DNA of 46,444 nucleotides from Aquibacillus rhizosphaerae (GTDB lineage: Bacteria > Bacillota > Bacilli > Bacillales > Amphibacillaceae): contig NZ_JASTZU010000003.1 of assembly GCF_030282825.1 (NCBI RefSeq), positions 1 to 46,444 on the forward strand. Direction: 5' to 3'. A program made the position numbers and the translations under genes. Of this stretch, positions 27,916 to 36,059 are shown in pieces. Each line of letters opens with the position of its first letter. Position 1 is the stretch's first letter. The notes beneath the pieces are model-generated. The model saw nothing but the letters and a program-made list of their open reading frames with translations. It made no database searches and was not told where the DNA came from.

Positions 27916-27929
27916 TGAAAGCGATTACA
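27916..27929. promoter_or_regulatory. cre box 2 of ABC module 2
   Basis: TGAAAGCGATTACA fits the cre consensus at every position. It lies 66 bp before the binding-protein start, downstream of the predicted promoter. Confidence 0.75.
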
Positions 27930-27994
27930 GGTTTGTAAGCGGTGTATTCAAGTTCAAGTGCATTTTAAAATAGTACAGGGGGTAGAGATTTTTT

Positions 27995-29335
27995 ATGAAG
28001 AAAAGCCTATTATTCTTAATTATTGGTCTTATGTCAATGGTATTAATTGCTTGCGGAGGCGGCGGTGATGACGACGACGCAGCTAGCGAAGCGGAGGAAA
28101 CAGCAGTAGTTGGTGAAGATCTTGAAGATGCAACTGAAATAACTTTCTGGACATTTGTAGGTCAACACATGGATTTGTATAGTGATGCAGCTGAACGTTG
28201 GAATGAGGAAAACCCTGATCGACCTATTAAACTATCAGCAGAAACATATCCTTTTGAACAAATGCATAACAACTTATTGCTAGCAGTTCAATCAGGACAA
28301 GGTGGACCTGACATTGCTGATATAGAGATTGGTCAATTTTCTAACTACCTTCAAGGTGAAGTGCAGTTAGAACCAATGAATGAATATGTTGAACCAGTTT
28401 TAGAAAACGCTGTCTCATCTCGTTTTGAAAACTATGCTCAAGATGGAAATTACTACGGAATTCCTACTCATGTAGGTGCAACAGTAATGTACTATAATAC
28501 AGAAATCATGGAAGAAGCAGGAGTTGATATTGAGTCTATCCAAACATGGGATGACTTTGTAGCAGCAGGTGAACAAGTAGTAGCAAATACAGATTCTGTA
28601 ATGTGGAACGTAGGAACAGAGGACTGGTTGATGGATATGTGGCCAATGATTTCTCAACAGGAATCTGATGCGTTTAATGATCAAGGCGAAGTTATTTTAG
28701 ACAATCAAACGAATATTGATACATTACAATTCTTGCAAGATGCTATTTATGAGCATGAAATTGCTGAACTAACTCCAGGTGGTATGAATCAATCGGAAGA
28801 GTTTTATGGCTATTTCTCTGAAGGTGGAGCAGCTTCTATTTTAGCACCACTATGGTACATGGGAAGATTTCTTGATAACATGCCTGACTTAGAAGGTAAA
28901 ATTGCAATCCGTCCATTACCAGCATGGGAAGAAGGCGGAGATCGTTCAGCAGGTATGGGTGGAACTGGTACTGTTGTAACAAACCAAGCAGAAGACCCAG
29001 AACTAGCGAAAGAATTTTTAGCTTATGCTAAACTTTCAGAAGAAGGAAATATTAAACTTTGGACAGAGCTAGGATTTGACCCTCCTCGTTGGGATACATG
29101 GGAAAGTGAAGAAGTAAGAGCAGACAATAAATACTATGATTATTTCGGCGATGGAATCTTTGATATGCTTCTTGAAGTTAGAGAAGAAATCAATCCGTTA
29201 AATTTCACAGAACATACACCTGATATAATCAGTGAGTACCATACCAATGTTACTCAAACCGTATTACGACAAAATAATCAGACTCCAGAAGAAGCGCTTA
29301 AGGCCGCGGCTGATGTAGTCAGAGATCAACAGTAA
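27995..29335 (+). CDS. AraN-like arabino-oligosaccharide-binding lipoprotein, module 2
   Basis: This is a family 1 extracellular binding lipoprotein of 446 aa. The signal peptide ends in LIACGGG (lipid-bearing Cys20), followed by a very acidic linker rich in Asp and Glu. Conserved stretches include ITFWTFVGQHMDLY, SGQGGPDIADIEIGQF, YYGIPTHVGATVMYYN and SAGMGGTGTVVTNQ. It is highly similar to the module 3 protein at 34575 and resembles B. subtilis AraN. It should deliver arabino-oligosaccharides to the two permeases that follow. The promoter region holds AraR and cre boxes. Confidence 0.88.
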   Translation: MKKSLLFLIIGLMSMVLIACGGGGDDDDAASEAEETAVVGEDLEDATEITFWTFVGQHMDLYSDAAERWNEENPDRPIKLSAETYPFEQMHNNLLLAVQSGQGGPDIADIEIGQFSNYLQGEVQLEPMNEYVEPVLENAVSSRFENYAQDGNYYGIPTHVGATVMYYNTEIMEEAGVDIESIQTWDDFVAAGEQVVANTDSVMWNVGTEDWLMDMWPMISQQESDAFNDQGEVILDNQTNIDTLQFLQDAIYEHEIAELTPGGMNQSEEFYGYFSEGGAASILAPLWYMGRFLDNMPDLEGKIAIRPLPAWEEGGDRSAGMGGTGTVVTNQAEDPELAKEFLAYAKLSEEGNIKLWTELGFDPPRWDTWESEEVRADNKYYDYFGDGIFDMLLEVREEINPLNFTEHTPDIISEYHTNVTQTVLRQNNQTPEEALKAAADVVRDQQ

Positions 29336-29340
29336 TTTTT

Positions 29341-29395
29341 GAAAAACAAAAGATATTCGTGTTTAATAAGCGGATATCCTTTGTTTTTCCCTTTT
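29341..29395 (+). terminator. Hairpin after the module 2 binding protein
   Basis: GAAAAACAAAAGATAT pairs with ATATCCTTTGTTTTTC (ending 29389), followed by CCTTTT. A partial terminator would lower permease expression relative to the binding protein. Confidence 0.6.
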
Positions 29396-29536
29396 AAAGA
29401 TATGAATTTAAAGCTTCAGATTTTTGATGGTTTCAAAGACTTTAATGAGTAAATAGTTACTTAATATAAAATTCAAAATGGATTGCTCATCAACTAGTAA
29501 AGACATTTAGAATTATATTTTGAGTGTAGAAAGAAA

Positions 29537-29580
29537 AGAGCGACAGATTTATTCTTGTCATAGTCTGTCGCTCTATTTAA
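29537..29580 (+). terminator. Second hairpin before the module 2 permeases
   Basis: AGAGCGACAGA (29537-29547) and TCTGTCGCTCT (29564-29574) form a perfect 11-bp stem, followed by ATTTAAATT. It ends about 20 nt before the permease start, so it may limit read-through or protect the 5' end of a processed mRNA. Confidence 0.6.
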
Positions 29581-29600
29581 ATTAAAAGGAGGTTTTAAAT

Positions 29601-30557
29601 ATGTCTTCTGATTTGCAAAGTAGTAACGCTTCATCTGAATTGCAAAAGAAGCCCTTCAAGGAACCCAACAAGCTATTGAAGTTTCTTAATTCAAAAAAAG
29701 TGGTTCCGTATATTTTTGTTTTCCCTTTTATCATTTCATTTTTAGTACTTACCTTATATCCTGCTGTGCATGGTATAATCATGAGTTTTCAAAAGATTTT
29801 GCCAGGACAAGTTGAATTTATAGGGTTAGAAAATTATTCGAGAGTTGCCAATGCGAATTTTTATAAGGCGCTTTCCAATACAAGTATTTACGTGATTTTA
29901 ACTGTATTAATTTTAACAATAGTTCCGATGCTTTTAGCAGTTCTGCTAGATTCAAAATACCTTAAATTTAAGACATTCTTTCGAGCGTCACTATTTATCC
30001 CAGCATTAACATCAACTATTGTTGGTGGTATGATATTTAGATTGATGTTCAGTGAAACTGATTCATCTGTAGCAAATCAGATTGTGAGTTTATTAGGAAT
30101 GGAATCTGTTGATTGGCGTTATAATGCGTGGTCAGCGATGTTCTTAATGGTTATTCTAGGATCTTGGCGTTGGATAGGTGTTAATCTATTGTATTTTCTT
30201 GCACAACTTCAAAGTATATCTGCTGAACTATATGAAGCTGCAGATATCGACGGTGCAAATGGATTTCAAAAATTAAGATTTATCACGATTCCACACCTAA
30301 AACCAATTATCATTTTTGTTAGTACAATTACGATTATTAATGGTTTTAGAATGTTTGAAGAAAGTTTCGTGTTCTGGGAAACAAGTTCACCAGGTAACGT
30401 TGGTTTGACAGTTGTTGGTTACATTTATCAACAAGGTATAGGTCAAAACGACATGGGATTTGGTTCGGCAATAGGTGTAGTATTGATGTTAATCATATTT
30501 GTGATTAGTATTATTTATCTAATCCTTACAGGTACATTTAAGAGAGGTGATGAATAA
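29601..30557 (+). CDS. AraP-like ABC sugar permease, module 2
   Basis: This CUT1 permease has 318 aa with a polar N-terminal tail of about 30 residues and six membrane segments beginning VVPYIFVFPFIISFLVL. The EAA loop is LYEAADIDGANGFQKLRFI. It is closely similar to the module 3 permease at 32666, including the stretches VDWRYNAWS and GFRMFEESFVFWE. AAAGGAGGT precedes the ATG. Its stop codon overlaps the start of the next permease by one base (TAATG), implying translational coupling. Confidence 0.93.
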   Translation: MSSDLQSSNASSELQKKPFKEPNKLLKFLNSKKVVPYIFVFPFIISFLVLTLYPAVHGIIMSFQKILPGQVEFIGLENYSRVANANFYKALSNTSIYVILTVLILTIVPMLLAVLLDSKYLKFKTFFRASLFIPALTSTIVGGMIFRLMFSETDSSVANQIVSLLGMESVDWRYNAWSAMFLMVILGSWRWIGVNLLYFLAQLQSISAELYEAADIDGANGFQKLRFITIPHLKPIIIFVSTITIINGFRMFEESFVFWETSSPGNVGLTVVGYIYQQGIGQNDMGFGSAIGVVLMLIIFVISIIYLILTGTFKRGDE

Positions 30558-31399
30558 TGAACACGAAAAAAGAAAATGTTGCATTAAAGTGGATTGCAAA
30601 TATTAGTTTTGCAATAATTTCACTAATTGTTTTATTTCCGATTATTGGATTATTAGTTTCATCATTTAGACCATCATCTGACTTAATGAGAGATGGTATA
30701 TCTTTTACTATTGATTTTAGTAATATGAATGTAGATAACTATATGTATATCTTTAATGAAGCTTCTCAATATTGGAGTTGGTATGGGAATAGTTTAATGA
30801 TTTCAGGAATGACAATCGTTCTATCTCTATTCTTTTCATCAATGGTTGGGTATGCTCTAGCAATGTATGATTTTAAAGGTAGAAATCTATTTTTTGTACT
30901 TGTTCTATTAATTCTCATGATTCCATTTGAGATTTTAATGTTACCACTTTACCAAATGATGGTTAGTGCGCAAATTGTAGATACTTATTTTGCGGTGGTG
31001 TTACCATTAATTGTCGCTCCAGTAGCCGTATTCTTTTTCAGACAATATGCTATGGGTCTACCAAAAGAATTGATGGATGCAGCGAGAATTGATGGTAGTA
31101 CAGAATATGGCATATTTTTTAAGATTATGCTACCATTAATGGGACCTTCACTAGCAGCAATGGCAATCTTACAAGGTTTAGCTAGTTGGAATAACTTTTT
31201 ATGGCCGTTGCTTGTATTGCGTTCTAATGACATGTTTACATTACCAATTGGTTTGGCGACATTATTGACGCCTTATGGTAATAATTATGATATATTGATC
31301 GCTGGTTCTGTTTTAACGATAATTCCAATTATTATTCTTTTTATTTTCTTCCAACGATACTTTGTTGCCGGACTAACTTCCGGGGGAGTAAAAGGATAA
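30557..31399 (+). CDS. AraQ-like ABC sugar permease, module 2
   Basis: This is the partner permease, 280 aa, with six membrane segments, the EAA loop LMDAARIDGSTEYGIFFKI and the C-terminus GLTSGGVKG. It is nearly identical in pattern to the module 3 permease at 33614. It forms the membrane channel with the preceding gene. No ATPase is encoded nearby, as in B. subtilis araNPQ, where MsmX supplies energy. Confidence 0.93.
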   Translation: MNTKKENVALKWIANISFAIISLIVLFPIIGLLVSSFRPSSDLMRDGISFTIDFSNMNVDNYMYIFNEASQYWSWYGNSLMISGMTIVLSLFFSSMVGYALAMYDFKGRNLFFVLVLLILMIPFEILMLPLYQMMVSAQIVDTYFAVVLPLIVAPVAVFFFRQYAMGLPKELMDAARIDGSTEYGIFFKIMLPLMGPSLAAMAILQGLASWNNFLWPLLVLRSNDMFTLPIGLATLLTPYGNNYDILIAGSVLTIIPIIILFIFFQRYFVAGLTSGGVKG

Positions 31400-31429
31400 T
31401 TATAGTGGTATAATTTCATTATTAAAAAG

Positions 31430-31466
31430 ACCATAGTTTTTCTTCATAGAAAAATTATGGTTTTCT
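31430..31466 (+). terminator. Terminator-like hairpin between araQ-like and yesL-like genes
   Basis: ACCATAGTTTTTCT pairs with AGAAAAATTATGGT around a TCAT loop with one mismatch, then TTTCTT. It overlaps the upstream in-frame ATG at 31457, which supports the later yesL start. Confidence 0.75.
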
Positions 31467-31516
31467 TAATTTTGAAAAACTGTTTTAGTAAATATAGTAA
31501 AAGGATGGCTATCAAG

Positions 31517-32146
31517 ATGAATGGTAAAAGCATTGCAACAACGTTGGATAGGGTTATGCAATGGGTAACTCGATTAGCATTATTGAATATTTTTTGGATT
31601 TTATTTTCTATTTCTGGCTTATTAATAGTCGGAATCTTTCCGGCTACTTCGGCGGCACTTGGTGTTTCAAGAAAATGGCTAACGGGTGAACATGATATAA
31701 AGATATGGAAGACCTTTAAACGGATTTTTCGTGAAGAGTTTGTTTCGTCAAACATTATTGGTTGGATTTTAACATTACTAGGTGGCTTATTTTACTTAAA
31801 TTATCGAGTGATGCTTGATGCAGGAAGTGAAATAATGGTGATTATACCTTTTGCTTTTTATTTAGTTATTTTTTTATTTCTTATTATTGTTTTATGGGTA
31901 TTTCCGTTAAATGTTCATAACTATGCAAGTATAATCCAACAGTTTAAGAATGCTTTCATTATCGGGATAGCAAAGCTGCACATTACCATTACAATGATGC
32001 TACTATTATTTTCCATTATGTTTTTCTCTTTAGATTTTCCGGTGTTACTTTTTTTCTTTACATTTAGCCTAAGCGCATTGGTATGGATGTGGTTATCTTT
32101 GCGTGTATTTTCAAAAGTGTTAGATAATCCAAAAGAAGAATTGTAA
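31517..32146 (+). CDS. YesL-family (DUF624) membrane protein, copy 2
   Basis: It is about 209 aa with several membrane segments and the DUF624 pattern LNIFWILFSISGLLIVGIFP followed by ATSAALGVSRKW, then FKRIFREEFVSSNIIGW. It resembles the protein at 18779 and likewise ends a sugar ABC module. I start it at ATG 31517 (MNGKS), served by AAAAGG at 31499-31504; earlier in-frame ATGs at 31457 and 31505 fall in the terminator hairpin or on the ribosome site. The role of the family is unproven; a permease accessory is the usual guess from context. Confidence 0.83.
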   Translation: MNGKSIATTLDRVMQWVTRLALLNIFWILFSISGLLIVGIFPATSAALGVSRKWLTGEHDIKIWKTFKRIFREEFVSSNIIGWILTLLGGLFYLNYRVMLDAGSEIMVIIPFAFYLVIFLFLIIVLWVFPLNVHNYASIIQQFKNAFIIGIAKLHITITMMLLLFSIMFFSLDFPVLLFFFTFSLSALVWMWLSLRVFSKVLDNPKEEL

Positions 32147-32163
32147 GGAAATTAGTTTTAGTT

Positions 32164-32206
32164 AAGAGTATTACCAAATTTTCATCTTGGTAATACTCTT
32201 TTTTTG
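32164..32206 (+). terminator. Terminator of ABC module 2
   Basis: AAGAGTATTACCAA (32164-32177) and TTGGTAATACTCTT (32187-32200) form a perfect 14-bp stem followed by TTTTT. Confidence 0.93.
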
Positions 32207-32442
32207 TAGTTGAATTTATGATTAAAAGGACTATTTGGAATGTGGAGGTCTGTACATAAGAAAGTTGTTAAATAGATAATTTTGTACCCTAGCATCTCGT
32301 GGGGAAGGGTTATTCGTATATGTAAAAACTTATTTTATTGAATCTGTACATAATTTAACGGTAAAAGAATATACATACATTAACAACTATAGTTTAAAAT
32401 ATTGTACTACTAAATAAGTATAAAAAAAGGTGTATTTAATTT

Positions 32443-32456
32443 TGTAAACGCATACA
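32443..32456. promoter_or_regulatory. cre-like box of ABC module 3
   Basis: TGTAAACGCATACA matches cre except for A instead of T at position 10. It resembles the first box of module 2 in sequence and position. Confidence 0.55.
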
Positions 32457-32559
32457 TTAATGTTGTTTGTTTACTTGCTTGATAAAATGTTATTTATTTT
32501 GTGGTCCATTCATTTAGTTGAGGTAAATTTCATAATAACCTTATTCAGTCATCTGCTGG

Positions 32560-32600
32560 CAATATATAGTTTGGAAATAGTTTTATCCAACTATATATTG
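32560..32600 (+). other. Strong leader hairpin of ABC module 3
   Basis: CAATATATAGTTTGGA (32560-32575) pairs over 15 bp with TCCAACTATATATTG (32586-32600), with one bulged T and a 10-nt loop. No T-run follows and the permease starts 65 nt later. It is not a standard terminator; it could be an operator or a regulatory or stabilising RNA stem. Confidence 0.6.
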
Positions 32601-32665
32601 TTGTAGGTGACGATAAAGTTGGTGTTGTGAAATTGATTAAGTTTAAAAAATAAATAGGGGGGTTA

Positions 32666-33613
32666 ATGAAATTGTTACCTACAGTATTTAAAAGGACAAG
32701 ACCAAGTTTTAAATCAGGTTCGAATAAGTTCTTAAAGATGCTGAATTCAAAAAACGTAGCACCTTATTTATTTGTTTCGCCATTCATTATTTCCTTTCTA
32801 ATCTTTTCCTTTTATCCATCGATAAAAGCGATTATCATGAGTTTTCAAGGTATATTACCTGGCCAAATCACCTTTGTTGGAATGGATAACTATACTAGAA
32901 TTTTTAATCCAACATTTTATAAAGCACTATCAAACACAACTATTTATGTCATTTTAACTGTGGCGATATTAGTAACAATTCCAATAATGCTAGCGGTTTT
33001 ACTTGATTCTAAACTCGTGAAGTTTAAAACGATATTTCGTTCGTCCCTATTCCTACCTGCTTTAGCATCTACGATTGTTGCGGGGATGATTTTTCGTCTA
33101 TTGTTTGGTGAAACAGATACAGCTGCTGCTAACCAAATTCTTAATTGGATAGGTTTAGAATCAGTAGATTGGCGATATAATGCTTGGTCAGGAATGTTTT
33201 TGATGGTTTTGTTATGCTGTTGGCGCTGGATGGGTGTGAACGTATTGTATTTTTTGGCTGCGTTACAAAATGTACCCAAGGAATTATATGAAGCGGCAGA
33301 AATAGATGGTGCTACAGTTTTCCAGAGGTTTTTGTTCGTCACGTTACCATTTTTGAAACCGGTCACAATATTTGTTTCAACGATTTCAGTAATAAACGGC
33401 TTTCGGATGTTTGAAGAGAGCTTTGTATTTTGGGAGTCTGGTTCGCCTGGAAACATTGGGTTAACGGTTGTTGGTTATATTTATCAACAAGGAATTCAAC
33501 AAAACGATATGGGTTTTGGCGCAGCGATAGGTGTTATTTTAATGCTAATCATCTTTGTGGTAAGTTTTGTGCAGTTAATTCTTACTGGAGCTTTCAAAAA
33601 GGGGGATGAATAG
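32666..33613 (+). CDS. AraP-like ABC sugar permease, module 3
   Basis: This CUT1 permease has 315 aa and six membrane segments beginning VAPYLFVSPFIISFLIF. The EAA loop is LYEAAEIDGATVFQRFLFV. It is a close paralogue of the module 2 permease at 29601 through almost its whole length. AGGGGGG precedes the ATG. The next permease begins directly after its TAG stop. In this module the permeases come before the binding protein, unlike modules 1 and 2. Confidence 0.93.
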   Translation: MKLLPTVFKRTRPSFKSGSNKFLKMLNSKNVAPYLFVSPFIISFLIFSFYPSIKAIIMSFQGILPGQITFVGMDNYTRIFNPTFYKALSNTTIYVILTVAILVTIPIMLAVLLDSKLVKFKTIFRSSLFLPALASTIVAGMIFRLLFGETDTAAANQILNWIGLESVDWRYNAWSGMFLMVLLCCWRWMGVNVLYFLAALQNVPKELYEAAEIDGATVFQRFLFVTLPFLKPVTIFVSTISVINGFRMFEESFVFWESGSPGNIGLTVVGYIYQQGIQQNDMGFGAAIGVILMLIIFVVSFVQLILTGAFKKGDE

Positions 33614-34459
33614 ATGAAAAATAAACATTCAAAAAATAAAGGAATTATGATTTTGGTTAACATTAGTTTCATTATTATATCAATTATAGCCTTGTTTCCA
33701 ATTTTAGGATTAATTCTTTCATCGTTTCGGCCATCCTCTGAACTAATGCGAAATGGAATTAGTTTAACTTTTAACCTAAGTACGTTAAATCTAGATAACT
33801 ATGTATATATATTTACAAAAGCTAGTCAATATTGGACATGGTATGGAAACAGTTTAATTATTTCAGTGATTACGATTGTTTTATCTTTGTTTTTTTCATC
33901 GATGGTGGGATACGCGCTTGCGGTTTATGACTTTAGAGGAAAAAACTTTTTCTTTGTTCTCGTTTTGTTTATCTTAATGGTTCCTTTTGAAATACTCATG
34001 TTACCACTTTATCAATTAATGATAAGTATGCAACTAATCGACTCTTATGCAGCCGTTATGTTACCTGCAATTGTTGCTCCTATTGCTGTTTTTTTCTTTA
34101 GGCAATATGCACTTGGTCTACCGAAAGAACTAATGGATGCAGCTAGAATCGATGGATCTACCGAATATGGAATATTTTTTAAGATTATGTTACCACTAAT
34201 GACTCCTTCTCTAGCAGCTATGGCTATATTACAAGGTTTAAATAGCTGGAATAACTTTTTATGGCCGTTAATTGTATTGCGTTCCAACGATATGTTTACC
34301 TTACCAATAGGATTAGCTACTTTATTAACTCCTTACGGTAACAATTATGATGTTTTAATTGCTGGTTCCGTAATGACAATAATTCCTATCATTATTCTAT
34401 TCATATTTTTCCAACGTTATTTTGTTTCAGGGCTTACTGTTGGGGGAGTAAAAGGTTAA
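33614..34459 (+). CDS. AraQ-like ABC sugar permease, module 3
   Basis: This is the partner permease, 281 aa, with the EAA loop LMDAARIDGSTEYGIFFKI, identical to that of module 2. It also shares LASSWN-type loop variants and ends GLTVGGVKG. The start codon abuts the preceding stop, so translation is probably coupled; GGGGGAT lies upstream. The identical EAA loop implies the same ATPase partner as module 2. Confidence 0.93.
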   Translation: MKNKHSKNKGIMILVNISFIIISIIALFPILGLILSSFRPSSELMRNGISLTFNLSTLNLDNYVYIFTKASQYWTWYGNSLIISVITIVLSLFFSSMVGYALAVYDFRGKNFFFVLVLFILMVPFEILMLPLYQLMISMQLIDSYAAVMLPAIVAPIAVFFFRQYALGLPKELMDAARIDGSTEYGIFFKIMLPLMTPSLAAMAILQGLNSWNNFLWPLIVLRSNDMFTLPIGLATLLTPYGNNYDVLIAGSVMTIIPIIILFIFFQRYFVSGLTVGGVKG

Positions 34460-34469
34460 GTGATAAATG

Positions 34470-34483
34470 TGTAAGCGTTATCA
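34470..34483. promoter_or_regulatory. cre box between permeases and binding protein, module 3
   Basis: TGTAAGCGTTATCA fits the cre consensus at every position. It lies 92 bp before the binding-protein start, suggesting separate CcpA control or an internal promoter for that gene. Confidence 0.65.
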
Positions 34484-34574
34484 AAAATGTTAAGGTTTGA
34501 ATATAGGGGGTGAGTAGCCAATTGTATTTGTGTTACGAGTGAACTATCTGAATTCTAAAATAGGGGGTAAAAAT

Positions 34575-35915
34575 GTGAATAAGAAAAGCTTTTCGGCTAT
34601 TATTTTTGGGGTAATGGTATTGATGTTAATGGCTTGTGGTGGCGGTGAGGAAGAGTCGAGTTCAGAGGGAGCTACAGAAACCGAAGTAATTGGAGATGAT
34701 GTAGAAGATGCTACGGAATTGACTTATTGGACTTTTGTTGAGTTGCACATGGAGTTTTTTAAGGATGCTGTTCCTCGATGGAATGCAGCTAATCCAGACA
34801 GACCAATAAAACTAGTTGCAGAAACATATCCGTATGATCAAATGCATAATAATTTGTTGTTAGCTGTTCAGTCTGGTACCGGTGCACCGGATATATCAGA
34901 TGTTGAAATAAGTCGGTTCCCGAATTTTCTGCAAGGTGAACCGCAATTGTTACCAATGAATGAATATGTAGAACCCGAATTTGATAACTTTATTACATCT
35001 CGCTTTGAAGTCTATAGTAAAGATGGTAATTATTATGGTATGCCAACGCATGTAGGAGCATCTGTAATGTATTATAATAAAGAAATTATGGATGCGGCAG
35101 GCGTAGATATTGATTCGATTGTTACGTGGGATGACTATGTAGAAGCAGGGAAAAAAGTTGTTGCGAACACGGACTCTATGATGACAACAGTAGCTACGGC
35201 AGATTACTTGCCGATGTGGCAAATGATTAGTCAAAGAGATTCGGATTGGTTTGATGCGGATGGTAATTTAACTATTAACTCGCAAGCAAATGTTGATACC
35301 CTTCAGTTTTTGCAAGACATGATTTATAAAGATGAAATAGCAGAGTTAACTCCTGGCGGAGAGCCACATGCAGAAGAGTTTTATGCATATATGAATGATG
35401 GTGGGGCAGCTTCGATTGCAATGCCAATGTGGTATATGGGTCGATTTACTGACTATATGACAGATCTTGAAGGGAAAATGGTTGTTCGTCCATTACCTGC
35501 ATGGGAAGAGGGTGGCAAGCGTTCTGCTGGTATGGGTGGTACTGGAACGGTCGTTACCAACCAAACAGAGCATGCGAAACTTGCTAAGGAGTTCTTAGCT
35601 TTTGCTAAACTTTCAGAGGAAGCAAATATTAAATTATGGCAAGTTCTTGGATTTGATCCTCCACGTTGGGGTGTTTGGGAAAGTGAAGCAGTCAAAGAGG
35701 ATAACAAGTTTTATCAATTTTTTGGGACCGATATCTTTGATACTCTACTTGAAGTGAAGGATGAAATAAATGCAGTAAATATTACAGAGCACACTCCTGA
35801 TGTTGCAACGGAAATGAATACGAATGTTTTTGATAGTGTGCTTAGACAACAAACGCAAACTGCTGAAGAGGCCTTAAATCAAGCCCAAGAAACAGTAGAA
35901 ACAAATATGCAGTGA
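34575..35915 (+). CDS. AraN-like arabino-oligosaccharide-binding lipoprotein, module 3
   Basis: This lipoprotein of about 446 aa is a close paralogue of the one at 27995, sharing TYWTFVELHMEFF-type, VAETYPYDQMHNNLLLAVQS, THVGASVMYYN and RSAGMGGTGTVVTNQ stretches. I start it at GTG 34575 (MNKKSFSA), with AGGGGGT at 34562-34568. That gives a normal lipoprotein signal ending LMACGGG; the longer frame from 34530 would add 15 residues ahead of it. The acidic linker is shorter than in module 2. Differences in the binding domain may mean another chain length or branching. Confidence 0.88.
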   Translation: MNKKSFSAIIFGVMVLMLMACGGGEEESSSEGATETEVIGDDVEDATELTYWTFVELHMEFFKDAVPRWNAANPDRPIKLVAETYPYDQMHNNLLLAVQSGTGAPDISDVEISRFPNFLQGEPQLLPMNEYVEPEFDNFITSRFEVYSKDGNYYGMPTHVGASVMYYNKEIMDAAGVDIDSIVTWDDYVEAGKKVVANTDSMMTTVATADYLPMWQMISQRDSDWFDADGNLTINSQANVDTLQFLQDMIYKDEIAELTPGGEPHAEEFYAYMNDGGAASIAMPMWYMGRFTDYMTDLEGKMVVRPLPAWEEGGKRSAGMGGTGTVVTNQTEHAKLAKEFLAFAKLSEEANIKLWQVLGFDPPRWGVWESEAVKEDNKFYQFFGTDIFDTLLEVKDEINAVNITEHTPDVATEMNTNVFDSVLRQQTQTAEEALNQAQETVETNMQ

Positions 35916-35917
35916 AT

Positions 35918-35961
35918 AAAAGAGCAAGGTGCTGGATTTACATTGTACCTTGCTCTTTTAT
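35918..35961 (+). terminator. Terminator of ABC module 3
   Basis: AAAAGAGCAAGGT (35918-35930) and ACCTTGCTCTTTT (35947-35959) form a perfect 13-bp stem, then ATTA. The A/T flanks allow bidirectional action. Confidence 0.88.
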
Positions 35962-36059
35962 TACCATAAAAAGTCTGTGGTTTTCAAATAAAATCTTTTA
36001 ACATTTTATAAAAAACGATAGAATAGTAGATATACTTATCGAAGGAGTCAGGATAAAAT

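Larger units (their letters stand above)
27864..27950 (+). other. Inverted repeat in the leader of ABC module 2
   Basis: TGAATACGCTTACA (27864-27877) is complementary to TGTAAGC (27934-27940) plus GTATTCA (27944-27950), with a GGT bulge. The intervening 56 nt include a second cre box. There is no T-run, so it is either a long-range leader stem or a pair of operator half-regions. Confidence 0.5.
32207..32665. other. Leader region of ABC module 3
   Basis: No gene seen in 459 nt. TCTGTACATAA occurs twice (32249-32259 and 32343-32353), 94 bp apart and in the same orientation; each has half of an AraR-type core. There is also a cre-like box (32443-32456) and a strong hairpin (32560-32600). I found no well-spaced -35/-10 pair. 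Confidence 0.5.

Noticed and set aside
31457-31516. Longer N-terminus for the second YesL-family protein
   Set aside because: The extra codons lie in a terminator hairpin and lack a ribosome site; ATG 31517 fits the family start.
34530-34574. Longer N-terminus for the module 3 binding protein
   Set aside because: It would put 15 polar residues before the lipoprotein signal; GTG 34575 has a good ribosome site and a normal signal peptide.
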